A DNA stretch of 6,209 bases from Candidatus Saccharibacteria bacterium UBA3225. Lineage in GTDB: Bacteria > Patescibacteriota > Saccharimonadia > Saccharimonadales > Saccharimonadaceae. Position numbers and translations under genes: made by a program. Shown here piece by piece: positions 1 through 5,749 of the stretch; position 1 is the stretch's first letter; each line of letters begins with the position of its first letter. The stretch is taken from the NCBI GenBank assembly GCA_002363515.1, contig DEVX01000035.1, positions 1 to 6,209 of the forward strand. Reading direction: 5' to 3'. The notes under the pieces are model-generated. The model was given only the letters and a program-made list of their open reading frames with translations, made no database searches and was not told the origin of the DNA.

Positions 1-320
1 ACTCCTGCAAATTCAACCGATACGATTACTTGGAGCAGTAGCGATAGTAGCGTTGCGACAGTTGATGCGAATGGTGTTGTAAAAGGAATAAAAGCAGGGA
101 CAGTAACCATTACCGCCAAGGCGAACAACAATGTCTCGAACACTGCCACTATAACCGTAAAAGCCGCTACAACGACGGTTCCAGCAACAGCCATAAGCAT
201 TAATCCTGTTTCTATCAGTATTAACGTCGGCGAGAAAGCAACCCCAACCGTAACGCTTACTCCTGCAAATTCAACCGATACGATTACTTGGAGCAGTAGC
301 GATAATAGCGTTGCGACAGT
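1..320 (+). repeat. Near-identical 62-bp direct repeat (1-62 and 259-320) inside the Ig-like coding region
   Basis: Positions 1-62 and 259-320 match at 61 of 62 bases; the only difference is G at 47 versus A at 305. The offset of 258 bp equals 86 codons, so both copies are in frame and encode the same TPANSTDTITWSSSD segment of successive Ig-like domains. After position 62/320 the DNA diverges although the protein pattern continues. This suggests recent duplication or gene conversion of one block. The copy at position 1 may extend upstream of the window. Confidence 0.9.
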
Positions 321-585
321 ATCTAGCACTGGTAAAATAGTAGCCGTTAAAGCTGGCACGGCCACCATTACCGCTATGGCAAATAGCAATGTGTCGGCAA
401 ATATTACAGTTACTGTACTAGGGGGAGCAAACAACGATCCAGCAGTTCCTACTGAGCCAACCGAGCCAAAAGACGTTAATATAAAGAATCCTAAAACTGC
501 CGATATTAATGCTCCTGCAATAGCAAGCGTAGGTGGAATTCTGGGCGCTCTAGCGTTCTTCATCTTCCGCGCAAAACGCCGTTAG
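1..585 (+). CDS. Cell-surface protein with bacterial Ig-like (Big_2) repeats and C-terminal anchor, 3' portion only
   Basis: The reading frame is open from the first base to the TAG at 583-585, giving the last 194 residues of a longer protein whose start lies outside the window. An internal ATG at 376 falls inside an Ig-like fold and is not a credible start. Two Big_2-type Ig-like units are visible. The first is partial (residues 1-54) and the second is complete (about 63-140). Both carry the family pattern TWSSSD-x-SVATV, then a short turn, then K-AGT-x-TITA. A Pro/Glu/Thr linker (PAVPTEPTEP, 147-156) follows. The tail has NPKTAD (163-168), a hydrophobic segment (about 172-189) and the basic end RAKRR, which is the layout of an LPXTG-type sorting signal. 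Such proteins are usually exported and displayed on the cell surface for adhesion or structure. The exact partner is unknown. Sortase anchoring is an inference because no sortase gene is in view; the tail could simply be a membrane anchor. Confidence 0.85.
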   Translation, partial: TPANSTDTITWSSSDSSVATVDANGVVKGIKAGTVTITAKANNNVSNTATITVKAATTTVPATAISINPVSISINVGEKATPTVTLTPANSTDTITWSSSDNSVATVSSTGKIVAVKAGTATITAMANSNVSANITVTVLGGANNDPAVPTEPTEPKDVNIKNPKTADINAPAIASVGGILGALAFFIFRAKRR

Positions 586-594
586 TAATATTCT

Positions 595-625
595 AAAAGC
601 ACCCCCTTTTGATGGGGTGCTTTTT
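595..625. terminator. Rho-independent terminator, probably bidirectional
   Basis: An 11-bp perfect stem pairs 595-605 (AAAAGCACCCC) with 614-624 (GGGGTGCTTTT) around an 8-nt loop, and the T-run extends to 625. It begins 10 bp after the stop of the Ig-like protein gene on the + strand. Because the stem starts with AAAA, the opposite strand also ends in TTTT, so the hairpin can terminate the leftward cation-transporter transcript whose stop is at 655. The two genes converge on this element. Confidence 0.9.
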
Positions 626-654
626 GTTGCCGCGTTCCGTGGCATTAATTGAGC

Positions 655-1767
655 TTAGTCGCTAAAATCTGAATCCAGAGCTATTTCAAAAGTATAATCT
701 GGTATCTCTTTTTGAAGTGTACTATGTATTCGCCGAAAATACGAACTGCGATTTCTCACATCGAAGCCAACGACAATATCAAAACTAATTTCTTTATTTT
801 TTTCGTCAACATGAAAACCGTGCATTTGGATAACGTGTTCAAATCCAGATACTATTTCATATACTTGATCACGCAGCTCTGCAGCCCTCCCGCCCTTCTT
901 ATTAACGGAATAGATGCCAACGGAATTAATCAGAACATGACATTTTCGATGAACACGACGACGAATTTCTCGGGATATGTCATCTATCTCTAGTGCGGTC
1001 ATTGTGTCTGGAAGTTCAATATTAATTGACGCGAACGTAATATTCGGACCGTAATCGTGCATGACCAAATCATATGCGCCCTCGACGCCATCAACCTGAC
1101 GGACCTCTTCTCGAATCTTCCGAGACAAATCGGAATCCGCCCGTTCCCCCAAAATAACACTGAAGGTTTCGCGGAGCATTTTAAAACCCGAGTAAGTAAT
1201 AAATAAGGAAATGCCGACTGCTAAATATGCCTCAACACTAAAGCCGGTCAGTACAAATATCCCGGCAGCAACTAGTGTCGTTAACGATATTAACGAATCA
1301 AATAATGCATCTTTCCCCGACCCTGCTAGAGAATCGGAATCCACTTTCCGCCCTACCCTATATACATATATGCCAAGAACAATCTTGACGATAATTGCTA
1401 CCACCATGACTGCCACGGTAATTAATGAATAATCAGGAGACTCAGGGGTGATAATTTTCTTTATTGATTCAATAAAAGCCGTAAAACCAATATACATAAT
1501 AATAATAGCCACGACGGCAGCGCTCAGATATTCGGAACGGCCGTGCCCCATTGGATGTTCACGATCTGGAGATAGATTTGCAAAATGCGAACCAGCTATC
1601 GTGACCAATGAAGAAAGCATGTCGCTAAAGTTATTGACGGCATCTAAGATTATTGCAATCGAATTCGACAACAGACCAACGATGGCTTTAAAAATTACCA
1701 GTAATAAATTCGCCAGAATGCCAATAATACTGGCAACGACGATAGTGCGATGCCTATTATCTTTCAT
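655..1767 (-). CDS. Cation diffusion facilitator (CDF) family transporter, Mn-type site
   Basis: This 370-residue protein is a proton-coupled divalent cation exporter of the inner membrane. Six membrane helices fill roughly residues 8-205. The transport site is readable: N45 and D49 in helix 2 (NNFSD) and D153 and D157 in helix 5 (KDALFD). N-D/D-D is the combination reported for manganese-exporting CDF proteins such as pneumococcal MntE, whereas zinc exporters carry His at one position, so Mn(II) is the best substrate guess. The family hallmark HPMGHGRSEYLSA follows helix 2 (residues 71-83). A cytoplasmic ZT_dimer-like domain occupies about 211-290 (VMHDYGPNITFASINIELP). A second, similar-looking αβ segment at about 295-370 makes the protein longer than the roughly 300-residue core family. 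It starts 8 bp after the HD hydrolase stop, with AGGGA (1773-1777) 5 nt before the ATG and overlapping that stop codon, so the two genes are cotranscribed. The exact metal is unproven. Confidence 0.93.
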   Translation of the reverse strand: MKDNRHRTIVVASIIGILANLLLVIFKAIVGLLSNSIAIILDAVNNFSDMLSSLVTIAGSHFANLSPDREHPMGHGRSEYLSAAVVAIIIMYIGFTAFIESIKKIITPESPDYSLITVAVMVVAIIVKIVLGIYVYRVGRKVDSDSLAGSGKDALFDSLISLTTLVAAGIFVLTGFSVEAYLAVGISLFITYSGFKMLRETFSVILGERADSDLSRKIREEVRQVDGVEGAYDLVMHDYGPNITFASINIELPDTMTALEIDDISREIRRRVHRKCHVLINSVGIYSVNKKGGRAAELRDQVYEIVSGFEHVIQMHGFHVDEKNKEISFDIVVGFDVRNRSSYFRRIHSTLQKEIPDYTFEIALDSDFSD

Positions 1768-1772
1768 ATTAT

Positions 1773-1777
1773 TCCCT
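1773..1777 (-). promoter_or_regulatory. Shine-Dalgarno of the CDF transporter gene, overlapping the upstream stop
   Basis: On the minus strand AGGGA lies 5 nt before the ATG at 1767 and shares bases with the TAG stop (1778-1776) of the HD hydrolase. This supports translational coupling and fixes the transporter start. Confidence 0.55.
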
Positions 1778-2354
1778 ATTGTAGAGTTTTAAGTTTATTT
1801 AGTCGATTTTCGTACTCTTCGAATAATTCCGCCGGCAATATTTTCGTCCTTAATATACCAAGCACCGCCTCGTAGAACCATATCTCGCGCTCGCGTTTGG
1901 CGGCGAAATAAGTCCAAATACTCTTGCCAAGCTCTTCATATCCGTAAGCTAATTCGCCCATATTATGTATTTTATCGCATGCCGAAATAATAAGTGGACG
2001 AATATCGTTGGTGTTTTCGATATTATTAAGATAAGCATATTTCCGCGCTCGCCAAGCCTCTTGAGTTGGCGTATGAATATCCGGTTCGGAAACCGTCTCG
2101 ACGAGATTCAGAATTTCGTAGCCAAAATCATTAGCTAAATCATTCGAGGAATAGACGCGGTCGGGTACATCCTCTAATACATCATGTAAAATTCCGCCAA
2201 TAAATACTTCCTCGCTGTCAATATATATTTGAGTCATAAGCGCTACTGCAAAAGGATGGGCAATATATGGGATAGTTGACCCACGACGAAATTGACCATC
2301 ATGTAGCCTGGTGGCGATTTTGATAGCTTTATTGATAGGCTCAGAATAAACCAT
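1776..2354 (-). CDS. HD-domain hydrolase of the RelA/SpoT small alarmone hydrolase (MESH1-like) type
   Basis: This 192-residue single-domain protein resembles the hydrolase half of RelA/SpoT enzymes. Family members remove the 3'-pyrophosphate from (p)ppGpp using Mn(II); animal MESH1 also acts on NADPH. The metal and catalytic signature is complete: H33 (YIAHP), H57-D58 with E61-D62 (GGILHDVLED), and D127 with N131 (CDKIHNM). The N-terminal pattern A-x-x-LH-x-GQ-x-R-x-G is also typical. There is no synthetase, TGS or ACT domain, and the length matches stand-alone hydrolases (about 180-200 residues). It is the first gene of a leftward operon with the Mn-type CDF exporter, 8 bp apart. No Shine-Dalgarno precedes the ATG; a TAAAAT -10-like box lies 7 nt upstream, suggesting a leaderless message. 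The HD-hydrolase assignment is firm, but the substrate is inferred, and related pyrophosphohydrolases with other nucleotide substrates cannot be excluded. Confidence 0.85.
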   Translation of the reverse strand: MVYSEPINKAIKIATRLHDGQFRRGSTIPYIAHPFAVALMTQIYIDSEEVFIGGILHDVLEDVPDRVYSSNDLANDFGYEILNLVETVSEPDIHTPTQEAWRARKYAYLNNIENTNDIRPLIISACDKIHNMGELAYGYEELGKSIWTYFAAKREREIWFYEAVLGILRTKILPAELFEEYENRLNKLKTLQ

Positions 2355-2367
2355 TAGCTATATTTTA
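2355..2367 (-). promoter_or_regulatory. Putative leaderless promoter for the HD hydrolase / CDF operon
   Basis: On the minus strand TAAAAT (2367-2362) is followed by 7 nt and then the ATG at 2354, so transcription would start at or beside the start codon. No good -35 is seen at the usual spacing and there is no Shine-Dalgarno. It is the weakest of the four similar sites in the window. Confidence 0.4.
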
Positions 2368-2483
2368 CAACAGCCTTGCCCATAGCGCCATCGAAACAAA
2401 AACCCAAAGGAGTACTTAGAAGGGATTTTATACTTGATATTATGCCATAAAGTCGAGTTTTCGCCAGCCATTATCCTTTTCTA

Positions 2484-2500
2484 TGATATAATAAATTAAG
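2484..2500 (+). promoter_or_regulatory. Extended -10 promoter for the GT2/GtrA pair, apparently leaderless
   Basis: TGATATAAT (2484-2492) is an exact extended -10 (TGnTATAAT). The ATG follows after 8 nt, so the transcript would begin at or within about 2 nt of the start codon. No Shine-Dalgarno is present. A convincing -35 is absent, which extended -10 promoters tolerate. The remaining divergent intergenic DNA (2355-2483) shows nothing else I can support. Confidence 0.65.
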
Positions 2501-3487
2501 ATGAAAATATCTTTTGTAATACCAGTATACAATGAGGAAAAAGGCTTCAGCCAATTCTATGAAGAAATGTTGTTGCCGGAGCTAAAAAAGCTCAACTACG
2601 ATTATGAGTTAATCTTAGTTAATGACGGAAGCACTGACAAAAGTCTACAGATTATTCAAAAGATTTCCGAGAAAGACAACCATGTGAAGGTGCTATGTTT
2701 TTCACGCAATTTTGGCAAAGAGGTCGCGCTGACGGCCGGAATTCGCGAGGCGGCGGGGGATGCAATATTAACAATGGACGCAGATGGCCAACAACCGCCG
2801 AAATTAATCCATGAATTTATTAAAAAATGGGAAGAAGGTGGCGAAATCATTATCGGAGTTAGGGGTAGATATGAAAAACACGGCCTCATTGCAAAAATAG
2901 GATCAAAAATGTTCTATAAGATTCTTGGCATGATGGGTGTAAAAGACACCGTACCTGGCAGCACAGATTTTCGTATTATCGATAGATGTGTCGCAGATGA
3001 GTATAATAGGTTAACCGAGCATGGTCGCATTACGCGAGGCCTGATGGACTGGATGGGTTTCAAAAAAGTATACATCGATTATGTCTACGGGAATCGCCTG
3101 GCTGGGAAGCCTAGCTATAACTTTAAAAAGCTCTTCCAATTAGCAATAGACAGTTTTGTGAGCTTGAGTTCTGCCCCACTAATCATATTCGGATGGATTG
3201 GTGTTTTTATTACAATTGCCTCTTTAATATTGGGGATTTTCGTAATCATAGAGGAATTTATTATGGGAGACCCGATGCAACTCAAATGGACGGGCACGAC
3301 TTGTTTAAGCATTTTTATTACTTTCTTGATTGGTTTAGTTCTTATATCGCAATCCATTATCGCATTATACATTTCACACATTCATGCAGAAGCACAAGGA
3401 CGCCCATTATATATAATTGACCATAAGAACTCGAGAAATTTAAATGAGAGAAAAGCTAAAAAAGCTAAAGAATCAACCTCTAATTAA
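2501..3487 (+). CDS. Family 2 glycosyltransferase, GtrB/DPM1-like polyprenyl-phosphate glycosyltransferase
   Basis: This 328-residue enzyme probably transfers a sugar from a nucleotide donor to polyprenyl phosphate at the cytoplasmic face of the membrane. The GT-A catalytic domain (about 1-215) has PVYNEE (8-13), NDGSTD (41-46), the metal-binding DADGQQPP (93-100) and GSTDFRIIDR (153-162), followed by the amphipathic KPSYNFKKLFQLAIDSF region typical of GtrB-type enzymes. Two C-terminal membrane helices follow at about 225-250 and 268-293. The GRPLYII motif (300-306) and a Lys-rich tail end the protein. The length fits the family (about 310-340). Its 3' end overlaps the next gene, a GtrA-like protein, by 44 bp; GtrB-GtrA pairs commonly act together to make and flip a polyprenyl-linked sugar. 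The start is set by the first ATG, 8 nt after TGATATAAT. The sugar cannot be told from sequence. Confidence 0.93.
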   Translation: MKISFVIPVYNEEKGFSQFYEEMLLPELKKLNYDYELILVNDGSTDKSLQIIQKISEKDNHVKVLCFSRNFGKEVALTAGIREAAGDAILTMDADGQQPPKLIHEFIKKWEEGGEIIIGVRGRYEKHGLIAKIGSKMFYKILGMMGVKDTVPGSTDFRIIDRCVADEYNRLTEHGRITRGLMDWMGFKKVYIDYVYGNRLAGKPSYNFKKLFQLAIDSFVSLSSAPLIIFGWIGVFITIASLILGIFVIIEEFIMGDPMQLKWTGTTCLSIFITFLIGLVLISQSIIALYISHIHAEAQGRPLYIIDHKNSRNLNERKAKKAKESTSN

Positions 3488-3923
3488 AAAACACGCCGAA
3501 AAAATAAGGTTCGTGCTAGTCGGAGGATTCAATACGGTCTTTGATTTCTGTCTATTTGGGCTACTAACAAATCTGCTCAGTTTTCCAAAAGAAATCGCAA
3601 ACATTATCTCGACATCTATCTGCATCACAATTAGCTTTATATTAAATTATAAATTTGTCTGGAAGTCGAAAAAGAATTTATATCAAACGGCGCCGGGTTT
3701 TCTAATCGTCTCGTTGTTTAGCGCTTGGGTAGTGCAAAATTTAGCCATAAATCTCGTTACTTGGATATTTCAAGAAAACGGCGTAACAAAACTAATCGGA
3801 AAAGCTTTTGGTTCGATTTGTGGTATGATTACAAATTATTTCGGTTATAAATTAGTCTTCCGTGGCAAAGAAGATAAGACAAAGGCTACTTTGCGCCATC
3901 ATGATGAAGAACGGAAGCAATAG
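3444..3923 (+). CDS. GtrA-like (DPMS3-like) membrane protein, putative polyprenyl-phosphate-sugar flippase
   Basis: This 159-residue integral membrane protein has four predicted helices at about 22-43, 51-72, 83-107 and 117-138 after a basic N-terminus. Family marks include IRFVLVGGFNTVFDF (21-35), SFILNYKFVW (64-73) and NYFGYKLVFR (131-140). GtrA-family proteins are thought to move polyprenyl-phosphate sugars across the membrane or to assist the partner glycosyltransferase. Here the partner is the GT2 enzyme immediately upstream, in a frame offset by +1 and overlapping by 44 bp. I see no good Shine-Dalgarno before the ATG, so translation is likely coupled to the upstream gene. The ATG at 3444 is the only methionine before the first helix. 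The 3' end overlaps the convergent sugar transferase gene by 38 bp, and no rightward terminator is evident afterwards. Confidence 0.88.
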   Translation: MREKLKKLKNQPLIKKHAEKIRFVLVGGFNTVFDFCLFGLLTNLLSFPKEIANIISTSICITISFILNYKFVWKSKKNLYQTAPGFLIVSLFSAWVVQNLAINLVTWIFQENGVTKLIGKAFGSICGMITNYFGYKLVFRGKEDKTKATLRHHDEERKQ

Positions 3924-5313
3924 TCCTAAAGAATATCTGAACATCTAAAGCCGGTGTCCAGTTTTGGACATAATAAATGTCAAGAGCGCGGCGCTCATTA
4001 AACGATATATTACGACGTCCCGACACTTGCGCTAGTCCAGTTAAGCCAGATTTGACCGACAATAATAAGCCACGATCGCCGTAGTTTTTTAATTCTACGG
4101 GCTGTAGAGCGCGTGGACCAATTAAGGATATGTCCCCTTTTAAGACGTTGATAAATTGCGGTATTTCGTCTAGTGAAGTCTTACGTAGCCATGTGCCAAA
4201 TTTAGTATATCGAGGGTCATTCTTAATATAGTCGCCTTGTTTACGATATTTTTCAGACAATTCTGGCTTCCCCATTTTATTAAAAGCTTGTTCCGCCGTA
4301 AGGCCGCAATATTCTTGTTTCATACTTCGGAATTTTAGGAGTGGAAATTCTTTATTATAGCGCGTAAGTCGCGTATCCTTATAGATTGCGGGCGATTTTG
4401 GTTCAATTATCTTTTGAATGATATAAATAATCAGCATAGGTATCGCAGCTAATATGGTTAGAATTAGCCCAAAAATTATATCCATCGCACGTTTGTAAAT
4501 TTTTGCCCCACCACTAAGCGGAGTGGCGCGAATTAAAATAATTGGCACTGCAGCAACGAATTCGACATTGCCGCTTTGTACAATTATCGAATCCTCGGCA
4601 GGAGAATAATAATAGAGTGCGTGATGATCTACGGCCGCCTTGTTGGTTGCCTCAATATTTTTTGATCCAGTGTGAATAATCGCATGCGGGCGTAGTCGCG
4701 CTAGAGCAATATCAAGGTTATCATATTGACGTTTTCGCCACTCTTCTGGTACATATTTATCGCTAGCTACTACGCCAACCACTTTAAATCCGCTGTCGGC
4801 CGTAATTCCTTGGAGTAATTGCGTAGTATTATCGCTATTGCCAACAATTACCGTACGAATAAGACCCTTATTTCGACGCAACAAGAATTGGCGGATAGCC
4901 CGAATAATCGTACGCGTAATAATCAAAACAATAAAATTAAAGACAATTGCATAAATTGCGATTGTACGTACGGGAAATAGCGAGCCGCGCGTAACATATG
5001 CGGTGGCAAAGAAATCGTAAGTAATTATCGTCATAACGCCAATAATGGACGCAAGAAAAAGGCGCCAATACTCCAAGCCGCGACGCCTAAGTATACGGCG
5101 CGAATAAAGCCCAAGGCTCGTAAGAATAACTAGCCAGATTGGCAATAAGAGAACATTCGTTAAAATAAAATCGCGAATCTCGGAAGTGAAATAGTATGGT
5201 CGGGAGTCAATATGAGTGCGGTAATAATAGGAAAATGCAAAAGAAAAGACGATTGCCAATGCGTCACCTATAATCAGGCAGATGCGGTAGGAAAAACCTG
5301 GTTCTTTTCTCAT
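3886..5313 (-). CDS. Polyprenyl-phosphate sugar-1-phosphate transferase (WbaP/WcaJ-type initiating glycosyltransferase)
   Basis: This 475-residue membrane enzyme starts surface polysaccharide or glycan synthesis by moving a hexose-1-phosphate from a UDP-sugar to undecaprenyl phosphate. The N-terminal part has four helices (about 11-32, 49-70, 84-104, 117-140). Next comes a Rossmann-like CoA-binding_3-type region (about 151-215; TVIVGNSDNT). The C-terminal bacterial sugar transferase domain (about 270-470) begins with YKRAMDII and a hydrophobic segment carrying P292, the expected re-entrant helix. Conserved elements are KFRSM (327-331), DPRYTKFGTWLRKTSLDEIPQ (366-386; 382-383 form the catalytic Asp-Glu pair), GDISLIGPR (393-401) and SGLTGLAQVSGR (422-433). 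The length is usual for the large, five-helix form. The start follows an extended -10 by 8 nt. It lies 20 bp after the LexA-DBD gene on the same strand, and its 3' end overlaps the GtrA-like gene. The sugar specificity is unknown. Confidence 0.95.
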   Translation of the reverse strand: MRKEPGFSYRICLIIGDALAIVFSFAFSYYYRTHIDSRPYYFTSEIRDFILTNVLLLPIWLVILTSLGLYSRRILRRRGLEYWRLFLASIIGVMTIITYDFFATAYVTRGSLFPVRTIAIYAIVFNFIVLIITRTIIRAIRQFLLRRNKGLIRTVIVGNSDNTTQLLQGITADSGFKVVGVVASDKYVPEEWRKRQYDNLDIALARLRPHAIIHTGSKNIEATNKAAVDHHALYYYSPAEDSIIVQSGNVEFVAAVPIILIRATPLSGGAKIYKRAMDIIFGLILTILAAIPMLIIYIIQKIIEPKSPAIYKDTRLTRYNKEFPLLKFRSMKQEYCGLTAEQAFNKMGKPELSEKYRKQGDYIKNDPRYTKFGTWLRKTSLDEIPQFINVLKGDISLIGPRALQPVELKNYGDRGLLLSVKSGLTGLAQVSGRRNISFNERRALDIYYVQNWTPALDVQIFFRTIASVLHHDGAK

Positions 5314-5330
5314 TTTCGATAATTATATCA
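5314..5330 (-). promoter_or_regulatory. Extended -10 promoter for the sugar transferase, apparently leaderless
   Basis: On the minus strand TGATATAAT (5330-5322) is followed by 8 nt and the ATG at 5313. This is the same motif and spacing as the promoter before the GT2 gene at 2501. It sits in the 20-bp gap after the LexA-DBD stop codon (5334). No Shine-Dalgarno is present. The gene may also receive read-through from the upstream gene. Confidence 0.6.
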
Positions 5331-5333
5331 TTG

Positions 5334-5729
5334 TCAGAGGTCGAGGTCGAGTAGGTTGGCGGCCGCCTTCAGTGTACGCAAATCATCTTCTAGACTTCGC
5401 CGTTTGCTGTCGGATAGTTCCATAATATCACCCTCTTCATTTTCAGACGGCTTCATTTTAGCTTCTAACTCAGTTATTTTTTGCCGAAATAGCGTTTTTG
5501 TTTCTTTGTAGTCTTGAATTGGGATTACTTTCAGTGAGCGGGCCGCATTTGGCACTTTTTTTAAAAAACCAGCCGATACGCAGTTATTAATATGCTCTGC
5601 CACCGCCGATACGGAGCTTAGGTTCATTGCGCGCATTATTTCCCTGTATGATGGCGAGTAGTCATGTTCTTCGGTATATTGATCAATAAATTTTAGCAAA
5701 ATCGTCTGTTTTTTCGTCGGATGCTTCAT
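5334..5729 (-). CDS. LexA DNA-binding-domain protein lacking the LexA protease domain
   Basis: Starting at the ATG at 5729 the protein has 131 residues. Residues 1-66 form the LexA-type winged helix (KKQTILLKFIDQY, then DYSPSYREIMRAMNLSS, then AEHINNCVSAGFLKK and AARSLKV), which binds DNA. LexA's S24 peptidase domain with its Ser/Lys dyad and self-cleavage site is absent. Instead there is a charged, probably coiled-coil tail (FRQKITELEAKM; then SKRRSLEDDLRTLKAAANLL) that could dimerise the protein. It is therefore not a standard SOS repressor, and no gene symbol is given. The frame stays open to an ATG at 5882, which would add 51 residues. I reject that start because the extension is encoded by a terminator hairpin, the DnaA-box-like array and a promoter, and because an extended -10 (TGATAAAAT) ends 7 nt before the ATG at 5729. 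The targets are unknown; autoregulation through the adjacent array is a possibility. Confidence 0.85.
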   Translation of the reverse strand: MKHPTKKQTILLKFIDQYTEEHDYSPSYREIMRAMNLSSVSAVAEHINNCVSAGFLKKVPNAARSLKVIPIQDYKETKTLFRQKITELEAKMKPSENEEGDIMELSDSKRRSLEDDLRTLKAAANLLDLDL

Positions 5730-5745
5730 ATAATATATTTTATCA
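5730..5745 (-). promoter_or_regulatory. Extended -10 promoter for the LexA-DBD gene, apparently leaderless
   Basis: On the minus strand TGATAAAAT (5745-5737) is followed by 7 nt and the ATG at 5729. There is no Shine-Dalgarno. The place where a -35 would fall (about 5760-5765) is occupied by the first exact TTTTCCACA box (5761-5769), so a protein bound there would be well placed to repress. Confidence 0.55.
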
Positions 5746-5749
5746 CGGC

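Noticed and set aside
712..1792. Rightward ORFs at 712-993, 1211-1432 and 1448-1792
   Set aside because: They lie antisense inside the CDF gene, have no recognisable domains or ribosome-binding sites, and read as low-information shadows of the real frame.
2400..2445. AAAGGAG at about 2406-2412 as the ribosome-binding site of a small intergenic ORF
   Set aside because: The nearest ATG (2442) is followed almost at once by a stop, and no other start lies at a workable distance.
2656..3420. Leftward ORFs at 2656-2889 and 3115-3381 and a rightward ORF at 3193-3420
   Set aside because: All lie within the GT2 gene, whose motifs are complete and uninterrupted; these are other-frame shadows.
3443..3487. 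Programmed frameshift joining GT2 and GtrA at the A-rich stretch
   Set aside because: The A-run is not in the phase needed for a standard -1 slippery heptamer, and a well-placed ATG gives an ordinary overlapping gene start.
3955..3970. Hairpin TGTCCA/TGGACA after the GtrA stop as a possible terminator
   Set aside because: The stem is only 6 bp with no following T-run, and the sequence is coding in the opposite-strand sugar transferase.
5337..5351. Small tandem repeat AGGTCG near the end of the LexA-DBD gene
   Set aside because: It is only two units and simply encodes the terminal Asp-Leu-Asp-Leu; no sign of a regulatory role.
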